Positions 6,179-15,036 are shown, counted from the stretch's first letter. The stretch: DNA of 64,000 nucleotides from Thermoanaerobaculia bacterium (GCA_027069135.1 JALXFE010000038.1:1-64000), one strand, 5' to 3'. Numbers and translations: made by a program. The notes: generated from the sequence alone by a model not told the origin.

Positions 6179-8287
6179 GTGAGCGAAGAGCAGGTCGGAA
6201 AAATCCTCGACGGGAAATACGAGGTCCTCAAGCAGCTGGGTATCGGCGGCATGGGGGTGCTCTACCTCGTGCGGCACCTGCACCTGGACCAGGAGCGAGT
6301 CGTCAAGATCCTGAGAAAGGATCTCGCGACCGATGAAGCCGCGCGCCGTCGCTTCATGCGCGAAGCCAAGCTCGCCACCAACATCAAACATCCCAACGTA
6401 GCCACGCTCTATGATTTCGCCCGCCTTCCGGACGAGAGCTTCTACATGGTGTGGGAATACATCGACGGTCTGGAGATCGGCCAGCTGCTGGAGCAGGACG
6501 GACCGCTACCGCTGGACAAGGCTCTACGCTTGGCCGTTCAAGCATTGAGGGGCCTCGAATCCATCCACTCCCAGGGCATCATCCATCGGGACGTCAGCCC
6601 CGACAATCTGATGGTGACGCGGGATCATCGAGACCGGCCCGTGTTGAAGATCATCGATCTCGGCCTTGCCAAAGACCTCGCTCCGGAATCCAGTGTCGAC
6701 GTGACCCAAGCGGGAATGTTCCTCGGCAAATTGCGCTATTGCTCTCCAGAGCAGGCGGAGATGGAAGAGGAGCTACAGCTCGACGCCCGCTCCGACCTCT
6801 ACTCCTTCGCTCTTGTTCTTTACGAAATGATCTGCGGCCTGCCCCCCTTCGAATCCGACAGCACCGCTGGGTTCATTTTCAAGCGGCTGAGTGAAGATCC
6901 GCTCCCCCTCGTGGGACGCAACCCCGAGGTGACGGTTCCTCCGGCTTTAGGAAGAGTGTTGGCCAAGGCTCTTCAGCGAGACCGCACCCTGCGCTACTCG
7001 ACCGGCATCCACTTCATCGAGGCCTTGGAGCCCATCCTCACGGGCCTCGGCCATGCGGCGACCCAACGAATCGACGTTCCTCCGGAGCTGATTGAAAAGA
7101 GCTCAGCACCTCTTGGAGCCCGGAGCCCCGCACCCAAAGAGGCTTCTATTCCGGCTCTTTCCGCACCCATGGTCAGGAGATCAAGCCAGATTACCCGCAA
7201 GGAACGCAGTGAGCTTCTGGCGCAGATCGATCGCGCAGCGCGTCGGGTCCGCGAAACTTCCAAGCTCTTCGACCAGGCGGAGGAGGCCTTGGGAAGCGGC
7301 GACCTGGACCTCGCCCGAGAGCTTCACGGTCGACTCACCAAGGTCAATCCCCGAGCTGCCGGCTTAGCGCAGCTCACCGAGCGCCTGAAAAAGGCAGAGC
7401 AGGCGACACTTCCCGCCGAGCCCGTCCCGGTCGAGGAGTCTCCAGAGCCGGACCTTAAGTCCCGGGTCAAGGCGGCGGAAGCACTGCTCGATGGCTACCT
7501 GCGCCAGAGAAAAAAGGCTCTGGCCGAGCTCGCCCTGTCTTCCCTCTTGGAAATCGCTCCCAACCACCCCCGCAAGAAGGATTATCAGGGTTGGGTTCGC
7601 CTGGTCGGCAAAGAAGCGACCCAACGATCCAAAGCCCAAGTCGCCGTCGATACGGGCCGTGACGCGCTCCGCTCCGGGGATTTCAAGATCGCCCGCAAGC
7701 AGGCCGATGTCGCTCGCAAGAACGACCCGACAGGAGACATCGCCCACTTGCTTCTGGACGAAATCGAGCTTGCCGAGCAAGAGCGGTCGGCGGGGCAGGA
7801 ACTGGAGGCCCGCAAGGAGCAATTCGAGGAAGCCTTGCAAGACGGACACCTGAAAGAAGCCACCGAGGCCTTAGAGGCGATGAGGGATTTGGGCCTCACC
7901 CGGGTCGCCGAGGTTTTCTTTCGCAGCCGCTTGGAGACAGCTCATGCCGCAAAACAGGATGAGGCCACCCTGCTGTCCTACCACGAACGGGTTCAGCGGC
8001 TCCTGGCAAAACACGACTTCGATGGGGCCCGATCTCTGGCCGTAACCCTCGGTCAGGCCCTGCCCGAGAATCCCGCCCCAAAAACGATGCTGGCAGAGGT
8101 CAATCGCAAGGAGGAAGACCACCGGCGACAGAAATCGATCGAAGAAGGCGAGATGAGAGTCGAGGAATTTCTCGACTCAGATAACCCTGACGGTGCGGCA
8201 CTGGCCCTCAAGATTTTGGTACAAATGGATCCGGCCAACCCTCGCTGGCAACAACTGGAGAAACGTATTCAGGCTCATCGAGCCTAA
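6179..8287 (+). CDS. Ser/Thr protein kinase (PknB-like) with long helical C-terminal region
   Basis: 702 residues, GTG start preceded by AGGAGG. The kinase domain (about 14-280) is complete: Gly loop LGIGGMG (20-26), ATP-binding Lys43 in VVKIL, catalytic HRD at 136-138 with Asn143, and DLG at 160-162 in place of the usual DFG. The APE-like segment is CSPEQAE. There is no transmembrane helix. Residues about 330-700 are charged and helical, TPR-like repeats (LARELHGRLTKVNP, NHPRKKDYQGWVRL), probably a protein-binding or sensing part. Likely a cytoplasmic signalling kinase; its substrates are unknown. It stands alone, with the next gene 50 bases away on the same strand. Confidence 0.92.
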   Translation: MSEEQVGKILDGKYEVLKQLGIGGMGVLYLVRHLHLDQERVVKILRKDLATDEAARRRFMREAKLATNIKHPNVATLYDFARLPDESFYMVWEYIDGLEIGQLLEQDGPLPLDKALRLAVQALRGLESIHSQGIIHRDVSPDNLMVTRDHRDRPVLKIIDLGLAKDLAPESSVDVTQAGMFLGKLRYCSPEQAEMEEELQLDARSDLYSFALVLYEMICGLPPFESDSTAGFIFKRLSEDPLPLVGRNPEVTVPPALGRVLAKALQRDRTLRYSTGIHFIEALEPILTGLGHAATQRIDVPPELIEKSSAPLGARSPAPKEASIPALSAPMVRRSSQITRKERSELLAQIDRAARRVRETSKLFDQAEEALGSGDLDLARELHGRLTKVNPRAAGLAQLTERLKKAEQATLPAEPVPVEESPEPDLKSRVKAAEALLDGYLRQRKKALAELALSSLLEIAPNHPRKKDYQGWVRLVGKEATQRSKAQVAVDTGRDALRSGDFKIARKQADVARKNDPTGDIAHLLLDEIELAEQERSAGQELEARKEQFEEALQDGHLKEATEALEAMRDLGLTRVAEVFFRSRLETAHAAKQDEATLLSYHERVQRLLAKHDFDGARSLAVTLGQALPENPAPKTMLAEVNRKEEDHRRQKSIEEGEMRVEEFLDSDNPDGAALALKILVQMDPANPRWQQLEKRIQAHRA

Positions 8288-8337
8288 GATTGTCTTGGAT
8301 GCGGCCTTTTTACCTCTGAAACGAAGGAAATTCGCCT

Positions 8338-10407
8338 GTGGACCTCTCGGAAGCGTTGCGTCACTACGTGTACATGAAACTCGCTCGGGATCTCGATTCC
8401 CGGTTCGAGTCCCTTCTTTTGACCGGAAGAATCTCCAAGTGGTACAGCGAGGTCGGAAACGAGGCCACTACTGTGGCCGCCGGCTTGGCCCTGGAGCGGG
8501 GAGATGCCCTTTGCACCCTCCACAGAGACCTGGGTGCCATCCTTGCCGTGTATCTGGATCCCGCTCGAACCTTTCCCGGGTTTGGCCTTGGTGAGCCGGA
8601 TCTTCGGCGCCCGGACCCACAGAAAATTCTGCACCGTCTCGCCTGTCAGCTCCTGGGCAAGGCACCGGGGTTCTCCCAGGGAATCGAAAGGTCCTTCCAC
8701 TATGCCCACCTCTCCCCGGACGAGGGTATTCGCCATATCGGAATGATCAGCCATCTGGGCTCCATGATTCCCGTGGCCGCAGGCTGTGCCTTCGCCCTCA
8801 AGCAATCGGGCACAGACCGGGTGGCCGTCAATTTCATCGGCGACGGCGGAACCTCGACCGGCGATTTCCACGAGGGCCTCAACATGGCCGCGGTGTGGAA
8901 GCTCCCCCTGGTGCTGGTGATCGAGAACAACCGCTATGCTTTCTCCACCCCGACGCAGCTGCAGTATGCCGCCCGTTCCCTGAGTGATCGAGGGCTTGGA
9001 TACGGCATCGCCGCCGAGACCGTTGACGGCAACAATCCCCTGGCGGTTTCTGCGGCGATGCAGCGGGCCATCGAACGGGCCCGGGCCGGCGGTGGCCCTT
9101 CGTTGATCGAAGCTATCCTGGGCCGGATGCGGGGCCACAGCGAGGGCGACGATTCCCTCAAGGTCGTCCCGAAAGATGAGCTCGAGCTTTTCGTCTCCCA
9201 AGACCCGGTACCCAATATGGCGGCCAAGTTGGAGGCCCAAGGCGCCTTGGATGCGGCGACCCGACAGCGCCTCGACGAACGCATCGCCGATCTCGTCGAA
9301 ACCGCTATCGAGAGCGCCCTGGAAGCCGAGATTCCGGAGCCGGCGACCGCTCGGCGGCCGACCTTCGCACCGAGCCCGGAAACGCCCGCCGCCCCCGCCG
9401 CTTCCCCGTCGACGCCGGTGACGGGGAAGCCCGGCGCGGCCGTTACCACCTACGTCGAAGCCGTCCAGCGGGCCCTGACGGAAGAAATGGAAAGGGAGGA
9501 CTCCGTGATCCTGATGGGTCAGGACATCGGCGTCTTCGAAGGAGCCTTCCGGGTGACGCGGGGCCTCTTCGACCGATGGCCCCACCGAGTCCTGGACACC
9601 CCCATCGCTGAGAGCGGAACCCTCGGTATCGCAGCCGGGGCCGCAATCCTCGGCTATCGGCCCGTCGTGGAAATGCAATTCGGCGACTTTATTTCCTGCG
9701 GTTTCAACCAGCTGGTCAATGTCATCGCCAAGATGTTCTACCGTTGGCAGATCCCTTGCCCCCTTGTCGTCCGCCTTCCCGTTGGGGGGGGTGCGGGTGC
9801 AGGCCCGTTCCATTCTCAGAACCCGGAAGGGTGGTTCACCCACGTCGCAGGCCTCAAGGTCGTCTGCCCGAGCTCCGCAGGAGATGCCCTCGGTTTATTG
9901 AAGTCGGCCATACGAGACCCGAATCCGGTTCTGTTTTTCGAGCATAAATATCTCTACAGGAGAATCAAGGAGGTTCTCCCGGAGGGGGAACACCTGGTAC
10001 CGTTGGGGCAGGCAAGAATTTGCCGGACCGGAAACCAACTGACACTCATCGGCTATGGCTCGTCGATTCCCCTGTGCTTGGAGGCAGCGGAGCGTTTGAA
10101 TTCGGAAGGAGTGGCGGCGGAAGTCGTGGATTTGCGGACTCTCGTTCCCCTGGACGAGGAAACAGTGATGGCTTCGGTGCGTAAAACTCATCGTGCCGTG
10201 GTGGTCCACGAAGCACAATCTACCGGCGGATTCGGCGCTGAAGTGGTTGCTCGAATCATGTCCGAGGCCTTTGCGTGGCTGGATGCTCCGGTCCGACGGA
10301 TCGCCTACCCGGACTGTCCGTCGCCTTTCGCAAAGAATCTCGAGAAGGAACTCTTGCCGAATATCGACGACGTAATAGAGACTGCCCGAGATACGCTGAG
10401 GTATTAG
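8338..10407 (+). CDS. 2-oxoacid dehydrogenase E1 component, alpha and beta fused
   Basis: 689 residues. Residues about 15-340 are the E1 alpha (thiamine-diphosphate) part, with the binding motif GDGGTSTGDF at 168-177 ending in IENN. A Pro/Ala-rich linker (about 345-370) joins E1 beta (TYVEAVQRALTEEMERED to the end, with MGQDIGVFEGAF and the C-terminal transketolase domain). The enzyme decarboxylates a branched-chain or related 2-oxoacid and reductively acylates an E2 lipoyl partner. E1 alpha and beta are usually separate chains; single-chain fusions are known in some lineages. No E2 or E3 gene is adjacent. Start GTG at 8338 with AAGGAA upstream. Exact substrate cannot be told from sequence. 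Confidence 0.9.
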   Translation: MDLSEALRHYVYMKLARDLDSRFESLLLTGRISKWYSEVGNEATTVAAGLALERGDALCTLHRDLGAILAVYLDPARTFPGFGLGEPDLRRPDPQKILHRLACQLLGKAPGFSQGIERSFHYAHLSPDEGIRHIGMISHLGSMIPVAAGCAFALKQSGTDRVAVNFIGDGGTSTGDFHEGLNMAAVWKLPLVLVIENNRYAFSTPTQLQYAARSLSDRGLGYGIAAETVDGNNPLAVSAAMQRAIERARAGGGPSLIEAILGRMRGHSEGDDSLKVVPKDELELFVSQDPVPNMAAKLEAQGALDAATRQRLDERIADLVETAIESALEAEIPEPATARRPTFAPSPETPAAPAASPSTPVTGKPGAAVTTYVEAVQRALTEEMEREDSVILMGQDIGVFEGAFRVTRGLFDRWPHRVLDTPIAESGTLGIAAGAAILGYRPVVEMQFGDFISCGFNQLVNVIAKMFYRWQIPCPLVVRLPVGGGAGAGPFHSQNPEGWFTHVAGLKVVCPSSAGDALGLLKSAIRDPNPVLFFEHKYLYRRIKEVLPEGEHLVPLGQARICRTGNQLTLIGYGSSIPLCLEAAERLNSEGVAAEVVDLRTLVPLDEETVMASVRKTHRAVVVHEAQSTGGFGAEVVARIMSEAFAWLDAPVRRIAYPDCPSPFAKNLEKELLPNIDDVIETARDTLRY

Positions 10408-10663
10408 CCGGGCTATCCGGTATGCTGAGCAGACTTTTTGGAGCCGAAACCAGAACAATGATGCAGATTCCCCTCGATACAATTTTAATTTGTTGTACAA
10501 TCGGCCTCGACCAGGAGTGTATCGATGAACTGGATGTTGACCGTTTTTTCGCAAAACTGGTTAGCAGATCTCTTTTACATGATAAATAGAAGCTCGTTTA
10601 GCATCACTCGGTGTGGGATGAGCGGGAGGGGGCTAGACTCCACGAGTGACTGAGGAGGTGAGC

Positions 10664-11068
10664 ATGAAGCAACCTGAAGCGAATGCCGTCGAGGTTTACT
10701 TGCAAGGCCTGTCTGCAAGGAATATGAGAACCTCGCTGGAAGCATTGGACCTAATGGCCCAACGACTGACTTGGGAGACAGGCCCCAAGGGCGGAAAACG
10801 GACCTATGACGGCCTCACGGCTCCTTGGTGGCTCCTCACCTCGGAGAAGGTCGTCGCACTACGTGCGGCGTTGGTCAATGGTGAGTGGATCTCGGAAAAC
10901 ACCGGTGAGCCTTTCACCCCGACGGCCGTCAACCGTTTCCTGGCTGCCTTGCGGGGCGTTATGAGGCAATGCTGGCTGCAAGGCCGGATGCCTGTCGCGG
11001 CCTATCTGGACTCTGTAGCAAAGTTGAAATCTGTTTCTCCTGTGCCTTCCCGCGCTGCGCGCGACTAG
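10664..11068 (+). pseudogene. truncated tyrosine recombinase (integrase), N-terminal domain only
   Basis: ATG at 10664 after GAGGAGGTGAGC. The 134 codons fit the SAM-like core-binding domain of phage/Xer integrases (YLQGLSARNMRTSLEALDLMA, then FTPTAVNRFLAALRGVMRQCWLQGRM). The protein ends shortly after VAKLKSVSP, where the catalytic domain with the Arg-His-Arg-Tyr residues should begin; none of it is present. A hairpin terminator follows at once. It is a decayed piece of a mobile element. The 256 bases before it (10408-10663) are AT-richer than the surroundings and contain no convincing gene. Confidence 0.8.
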
Positions 11069-11070
11069 TT

Positions 11071-11120
11071 CCAGAAAAGTCGCCCCCCCGACTTTTCTGG
11101 CTTGGCTCTTCTTTTTTTTT
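11071..11120 (+). terminator. Rho-independent-type terminator
   Basis: Perfect 12-bp stem CCAGAAAAGTCG / CGACTTTTCTGG (11071-11082, 11089-11100) around CCCCCC. A run of nine T (11112-11120) follows after an 11-base gap, so efficiency may be reduced. It sits just past the integrase remnant and before hrpB. Confidence 0.75.
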
Positions 11121-11183
11121 GCAAAGTGTTCCCATGATCCGGCCCTTAGCTCCCGCAACGGAGCTTGAGGAGAGGTGTGTGTA

Positions 11184-13718
11184 GTGAGCGGCTCCGCGAG
11201 AACCGCGTTACCCATCGACTCCTATCTTCTGAATCTGGAGGCCACTCTCCGGAGTGCCTCTTCCTGTGTGCTGGTAGCGGAAACCGGTGCGGGCAAGACG
11301 TCCCGAGTTCCTCCGGCCCTCGCAAGCACTTTCAGATCAGAAGGGACTTCGAGAATCCTTCTGCTCGAGCCCCGGCGCATCGCCGCCAGGGCTGCCGCCC
11401 GACGCATCGCACAAGAACAGGGTTGGACGCTGGGCGACCAGATCGGGTATCAGGTCCGCTTCGACCGGTGTTTCAGCCCGTCGAGCCGTATCGTCGTGGT
11501 CACGGAAGGCATTCTTCTCGGCTGGCTGCAGGCGGACCCTTTTCTCGAGGGGGTCACAGCGGTGGTCCTCGACGAGTTCCATGAACGACGGCTGGATTCG
11601 GATCTGGCCCTGGGACTCCTGCGGGCCGTCCAGCAGGAAGCCCGACCGGATCTTCGGCTCCTCGTGATGTCCGCCACCCTCGATCCCCAGCCTGTGGCAG
11701 ATTACCTTGGGGGAAGCCCCATCCTGGAGTGCCCGGGCCGCACGTTTCCGGTCGAGATCACCCACCGGGCCCGGCCTCGGGAAGCTTCTCTCGAATCCGC
11801 CGCTGCCGACGGGGTTCGTTGGGCGCTTTCGAAGGATGAAGGCGACATCCTCGTCTTCCTTCCCGGAGCCCGAGAGATCCACCGCACGGCCCGAGAGCTG
11901 GCCCCCCTCGCCCGACGGGAAAATCTCCTCCTCGTCCCCCTCTACGGCAATCTTCCGGCCGAGGAGCAGGATCGAGCCCTCGAGCCCGCCCGTCGGCGCA
12001 AGGTCGTTCTGGCGACCAATGTCGCGGAGAGCTCGATCACCCTTCCCGGGATCTCCACGGTCGTGGATACCGGGTATGCCCGAGTCCAGCGTTTCGATAC
12101 CGCATGCAGCCTCGACCGGTTGGAGCTGACGCGCATCAGCCGGGCTTCTGCGGATCAAAGAGCCGGCCGGGCCGGCCGCCTCGGCCCGGGCCGCTGCCTA
12201 CGCCTGTGGTCGGAGCACGAACACCGGGGGCTCCCGGCTTTCGAGACCTCGGAAGTACAGCGTGTAGACCTGGCCGCCGCTGTCCTGCAATTGGCCGCCT
12301 GGGGAGAGCCCGACCCTCACGCCTTTCCATGGTTTGAAACACCCGCCCCTCTGACCCTCGAACATGCACGGGAGCTTCTGGTGCGCTTGGGTGCCCTCAC
12401 GGAGGCGGGAATCACCCCTTTGGGTCGCAAGCTCGTGGGACTCCCGGTGCCGCCTCGCCTCGGCCGGCTCCTCGTCGAGAGCCATCGACGGGGAATCCCC
12501 CGCCGTGGAGCCCTGGCGGCGGCGCTCCTGGCCGAACGCTCGCCCTTTCGGCCGAACCAAGCCCTGAGCCTCGAAGAGCAGCTGGAGGCTCTCGAAGGAC
12601 TTTCAGGAGGCAGAGCTTGGAGCGAGGCCATGGATCCGAGAGGGGCTAAAAACACCCTGCGGGTCCGTGACCAACTCGTCCGGATGCTCGGCCATCGACT
12701 CGCCAAGGCCACCCCGAACCCCGAGGCGTCCTCGGCGACCCAGCGAGATCCTGACCCCTTGCTCCAGGCCCTGGCCTCCGCATTCCCCGATCGGGTGGCC
12801 CGCCGCCGCCCGGAGGACCCTCGCCGGGGCGTCTTGGTCGGTGGCCGTGGTGTTCGTCTGGCCCGCGGCTGTCCGACGCCGACTACGGAGCTTTTTCTCT
12901 GCCTCGATCTCGATGCCGGCCGGCGAGGAGAACAATCCGAAGCCCTGGTCCGCATGGCGAGCGAGTTGACGGTGGAAGGACTTCCCGAGGCTGCGCTACG
13001 GGAAGTCTCTGAGGTGGAGCTCGAAGGAGATTCGCTGCGGGTGGTCGGGTATCGACGGACCTACTTTGAAGACTTGATCGTCGAGGAACGCTCGGCGCCG
13101 GTGGACGCCGAGACGGCTGCCCGGGCGCTGGCGCAAGCAGCCGCTGCGGACGTCTCCGCGGCGCTTCCCCTCGAAGATCCGGCGGTCGCCGCCTTCCTCG
13201 CCCGGCTCCGCTGGTTGCGGCAGGTCATCCCGGACCTCGATCTACCGGCCTTCGATGACGAAGAGCTCGGCCGACTGCTTCCAAGCCTCACCCCCGGGTG
13301 TCGATCCTTCGCTGATTTGCGCAGGGTACCGCTCCTGGCGAGCCTTGAGGGATCCCTGGGCTATGAAAAGCTCTCCACCCTCGATCGCCTCGCTCCGGAA
13401 CGCCTGGAAGTCCCCAGCGGAAGCCGCATTCGCCTGCGCTACCGGCCGGGCGAGCCGCCAATCCTGGCAGCTAGGATCCAGGAGCTCTTCGGCCTTGCGC
13501 AAACCCCTCGGCTGGCGGCCGGGCGAGTTCCGGTCCTCCTCCACCTCCTCGCCCCGAATCGGCGACCTCAGCAGATCACCGACGACCTCGCTAGCTTCTG
13601 GCAAACGACCTACCACGAAGTCCGCAAAGAGCTCCAAGGCCGCTACCCGAAACACGACTGGCCGCAAGATCCTCTCTCGGCTCAAGCACGACGTTCCCCA
13701 CGCCGCCGGCCCGGATGA
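11184..13718 (+). CDS. hrpB: ATP-dependent RNA helicase HrpB
   Basis: 844 residues from GTG at 11184; GAGGAG lies 11 bases upstream, whereas the GTG at 11175 is too close to it. DExH-box helicase motifs are in order: GAGKT at 35-39 (Walker A), DEFH at 130-133, SAT in LLVMSATLDP, then NVAESSITLPG and QRAGRAGRLGPGRC in the second RecA domain. The helicase-associated and HrpB C-terminal domains follow, ending GRYPKHDWPQDPL as is typical of HrpB. Length is normal for the family (about 800-850). Function in RNA metabolism is poorly defined. The gene ends next to a broken antitoxin gene. Confidence 0.95.
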   Translation: MSGSARTALPIDSYLLNLEATLRSASSCVLVAETGAGKTSRVPPALASTFRSEGTSRILLLEPRRIAARAAARRIAQEQGWTLGDQIGYQVRFDRCFSPSSRIVVVTEGILLGWLQADPFLEGVTAVVLDEFHERRLDSDLALGLLRAVQQEARPDLRLLVMSATLDPQPVADYLGGSPILECPGRTFPVEITHRARPREASLESAAADGVRWALSKDEGDILVFLPGAREIHRTARELAPLARRENLLLVPLYGNLPAEEQDRALEPARRRKVVLATNVAESSITLPGISTVVDTGYARVQRFDTACSLDRLELTRISRASADQRAGRAGRLGPGRCLRLWSEHEHRGLPAFETSEVQRVDLAAAVLQLAAWGEPDPHAFPWFETPAPLTLEHARELLVRLGALTEAGITPLGRKLVGLPVPPRLGRLLVESHRRGIPRRGALAAALLAERSPFRPNQALSLEEQLEALEGLSGGRAWSEAMDPRGAKNTLRVRDQLVRMLGHRLAKATPNPEASSATQRDPDPLLQALASAFPDRVARRRPEDPRRGVLVGGRGVRLARGCPTPTTELFLCLDLDAGRRGEQSEALVRMASELTVEGLPEAALREVSEVELEGDSLRVVGYRRTYFEDLIVEERSAPVDAETAARALAQAAAADVSAALPLEDPAVAAFLARLRWLRQVIPDLDLPAFDDEELGRLLPSLTPGCRSFADLRRVPLLASLEGSLGYEKLSTLDRLAPERLEVPSGSRIRLRYRPGEPPILAARIQELFGLAQTPRLAAGRVPVLLHLLAPNRRPQQITDDLASFWQTTYHEVRKELQGRYPKHDWPQDPLSAQARRSPRRRPG

Positions 13719-13737
13719 CCTCGCCTGGAGCACTTAA

Positions 13738-13932
13738 CGACGCTCCAGCTACGCCTCCCAGCGAATCAACGAGGTCGTACGGGGGAAGCGAGGCGTGACC
13801 CCCAAGACAGCCTGGCTTCTCGCTCAGGCCTTCGATACAACTCCAGAGTTTTGGCTGAACCTCCAGGCCGATCATGACCTGGCGCTCAATCGGCCGGGAA
13901 GAACGGTACCGCTGTTGTATAGAGCGGGTTGA
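13738..13932 (+). pseudogene. HigA-like antitoxin remnant, 5' end missing
   Basis: In one frame the bases encode YASQRINEVVRGKRGVTPKT then TPEFWLNLQADHDL, the second half of an XRE-type HigA antitoxin. There is no start codon: an in-frame TAA stands at 13735-13737, directly after hrpB, so the first helix-turn-helix half is gone. Stop TGA at 13930-13932. No HigB toxin gene is next to it. Confidence 0.8.
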
Positions 13933-13993
13933 TGTGGGCGACCAGACCGAGAACCAGGCGTTAGCTCGACCGAGGAGTAGTCCCATTGGGCGG

Positions 13994-14022
13994 TTGACTC
14001 GTCTGCACTCAGGATGCATACT
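13994..14022 (+). promoter_or_regulatory. promoter/operator of the first vapBC pair
   Basis: TTGACT (13994-13999), a 17-base spacer and CATACT (14017-14022). The start point would lie at about 14029, at or next to the antitoxin ATG, so the mRNA is probably leaderless; indeed no Shine-Dalgarno is seen. GATGCATA occurs twice (14013-14020 and 14023-14030), overlapping the -10 box, as expected for an autoregulatory operator. Confidence 0.5.
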
Positions 14023-14029
14023 GATGCAT

Positions 14030-14227
14030 ATGAGAACGACACTGAATATCGAAGACAATCTTCTCAAGCAGGCAGCACGATTGACCGGCGTGAAAGAAAA
14101 GACCGCTCTGGTTCGCCGTGGACTGGAGGCGTTGATCGCTCTGGAGAGTGCTCGTCGATTGGCGGCACTTGGCGGTAGCGAAAAGAAGCTCAAGTCAGCT
14201 CCTCGTCGTCGTACGAGTGCAGCATGA
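14030..14227 (+). CDS. VapB-type antitoxin
   Basis: 65 residues. The N-terminal ribbon-helix-helix is plain: MRTTLNIEDNLLKQAARLTGVKEK and LVRRGLEALIALES. The basic C-terminal tail would wrap the toxin. An in-frame ATG at 14024 is also possible. The stop overlaps the toxin start in ATGA, so the two are translationally coupled. It neutralises the PIN-domain toxin and represses their promoter. Confidence 0.88.
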   Translation: MRTTLNIEDNLLKQAARLTGVKEKTALVRRGLEALIALESARRLAALGGSEKKLKSAPRRRTSAA

Positions 14228-14580
14228 TCCTGGTTGATACTTCCGTCTGGATAGACCATCTCCGAAAAGGCGACCGTGAGCTTGAGGGTCTCCTGAAGGA
14301 AGGTGTGATTCTGTGCCATCCGTTTGTGATCGGCGAACTGGCTTGCGGCAATATGAAGAACCGAGATGAAATCCTCTCTCTGCTAGCTGCCCTTCCTGCC
14401 GCGCTAGTCGCGAGCCACGAAGAGGGTCTGCACTTGGTTGTGGATCGAAAGTTCGCGGGGAAGGGCCTCGGCTGGATAGACATCCACCTGCTGGCGTCGG
14501 CACTTTTGTCGAAGTGCAGGTTATGGACGAAGGACAAGGCCCTTGGGGCCGCTGCCAGTTCACTCAAGATCGGCGCATGA
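14224..14580 (+). CDS. VapC-type PIN-domain ribonuclease toxin
   Basis: 118 residues, starting MILVDTSVWIDHL with the first catalytic Asp5. The acidic residues of the PIN active site follow in order: Glu in VIGELACG, Asp in WIDIHLLASAL and Asp in WTKDKAL. VapC toxins cleave tRNA or rRNA. Complete and paired with the overlapping antitoxin, so probably functional. Confidence 0.9.
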   Translation: MILVDTSVWIDHLRKGDRELEGLLKEGVILCHPFVIGELACGNMKNRDEILSLLAALPAALVASHEEGLHLVVDRKFAGKGLGWIDIHLLASALLSKCRLWTKDKALGAAASSLKIGA

Positions 14581-14644
14581 GCAAGCGAGCAAACGCCGAG
14601 GCGTTAGGCCGCACCCCCCCCCAAGAAAAATGTTGGCAGCGCTC

Positions 14645-14681
14645 GGAAACTGACCCAGTCCAACGTTTGGAAACTGACCCA
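14645..14681. repeat. pair of 13-bp direct repeats, possible IS end remnant
   Basis: GGAAACTGACCCA occurs at 14645-14657 and 14669-14681. Short repeated ends containing TGGGTCAGTTTCC are seen at termini of IS21-type elements, so this could be a scar of one, but no transposase piece remains. The stretch 14581-14750 holds nothing else recognisable. Confidence 0.4.
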
Positions 14682-14719
14682 CCCTGGAAGGGTTTGAGTG
14701 TAATCGAGAGGTCGGCTTC

Positions 14720-14749
14720 TTGACTCCAAGGGAGTATCACGCCAATATT
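14720..14749 (+). promoter_or_regulatory. possible promoter of the phd-like/PIN pair
   Basis: TTGACT at 14720-14725 and AATATT at 14744-14749 with an 18-base spacer. The -35 is good and the -10 poor. The tandem 9-bp repeats at 14751-14768 lie immediately downstream. Confidence 0.35.
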
Positions 14750-14750
14750 A

Positions 14751-14768
14751 GTCTAGATCGTCTAGATC
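14751..14768. repeat. tandem GTCTAGATC operator-like repeats
   Basis: The 9-mer GTCTAGATC appears twice head to tail (14751-14759, 14760-14768), 25 bases before the antitoxin ATG and directly after a candidate -10 box. This is the usual place for the autoregulatory site of a type II toxin-antitoxin operon. Confidence 0.5.
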
Positions 14769-14793
14769 TTTCACCTGAAATTGGAGAACGAAT

Positions 14794-15036
14794 ATGGACT
14801 GGAAACTTGCCGAAGCCAAGAACAAATTCAGCGAGGTCGTGCGTCTCGCCCTGACCGCTGGACCGCAGAGGGTGTTGCGCCGCAATGACGCTGTGGTGAT
14901 TCTTGCAGAGCGGGAGTACGAGGTGCTTACCGGCGGCAAGCAGTCCTTCAAAGATTTCCTGTTCGCTGCCCCGGACCTTGAAGAGCTGGACCTTTCTCGC
15001 GATCGGACCCCGATGCGAGACACGACCACCCTATGA
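14794..15036 (+). CDS. Phd/YefM-family antitoxin
   Basis: 80 residues: MDWKLAEAKNKFSEVVRLAL, then RVLRRNDAVVILAEREYEVL, the standard Phd/YefM dimer and DNA-binding fold. The C-terminal part (FAAPDLEELDLSRDRTP) is the disordered toxin-binding tail. GGAG seven bases before the ATG. The stop overlaps the PIN toxin start in ATGA. Confidence 0.9.
   Translation: MDWKLAEAKNKFSEVVRLALTAGPQRVLRRNDAVVILAEREYEVLTGGKQSFKDFLFAAPDLEELDLSRDRTPMRDTTTL

Noticed and set aside
8284-9843. 519-codon minus-strand frame across the E1 gene
   Set aside because: Fully antisense to a well-conserved dehydrogenase gene; composition is that of a GC-rich shadow frame and no domain or ribosome-binding site is seen.
10422-10589. 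55-codon plus-strand frame after the E1 gene
   Set aside because: Starts MLSRLFGAETRTMMQ, but has no ribosome-binding site and no recognisable family; the AT-rich setting alone is not enough.
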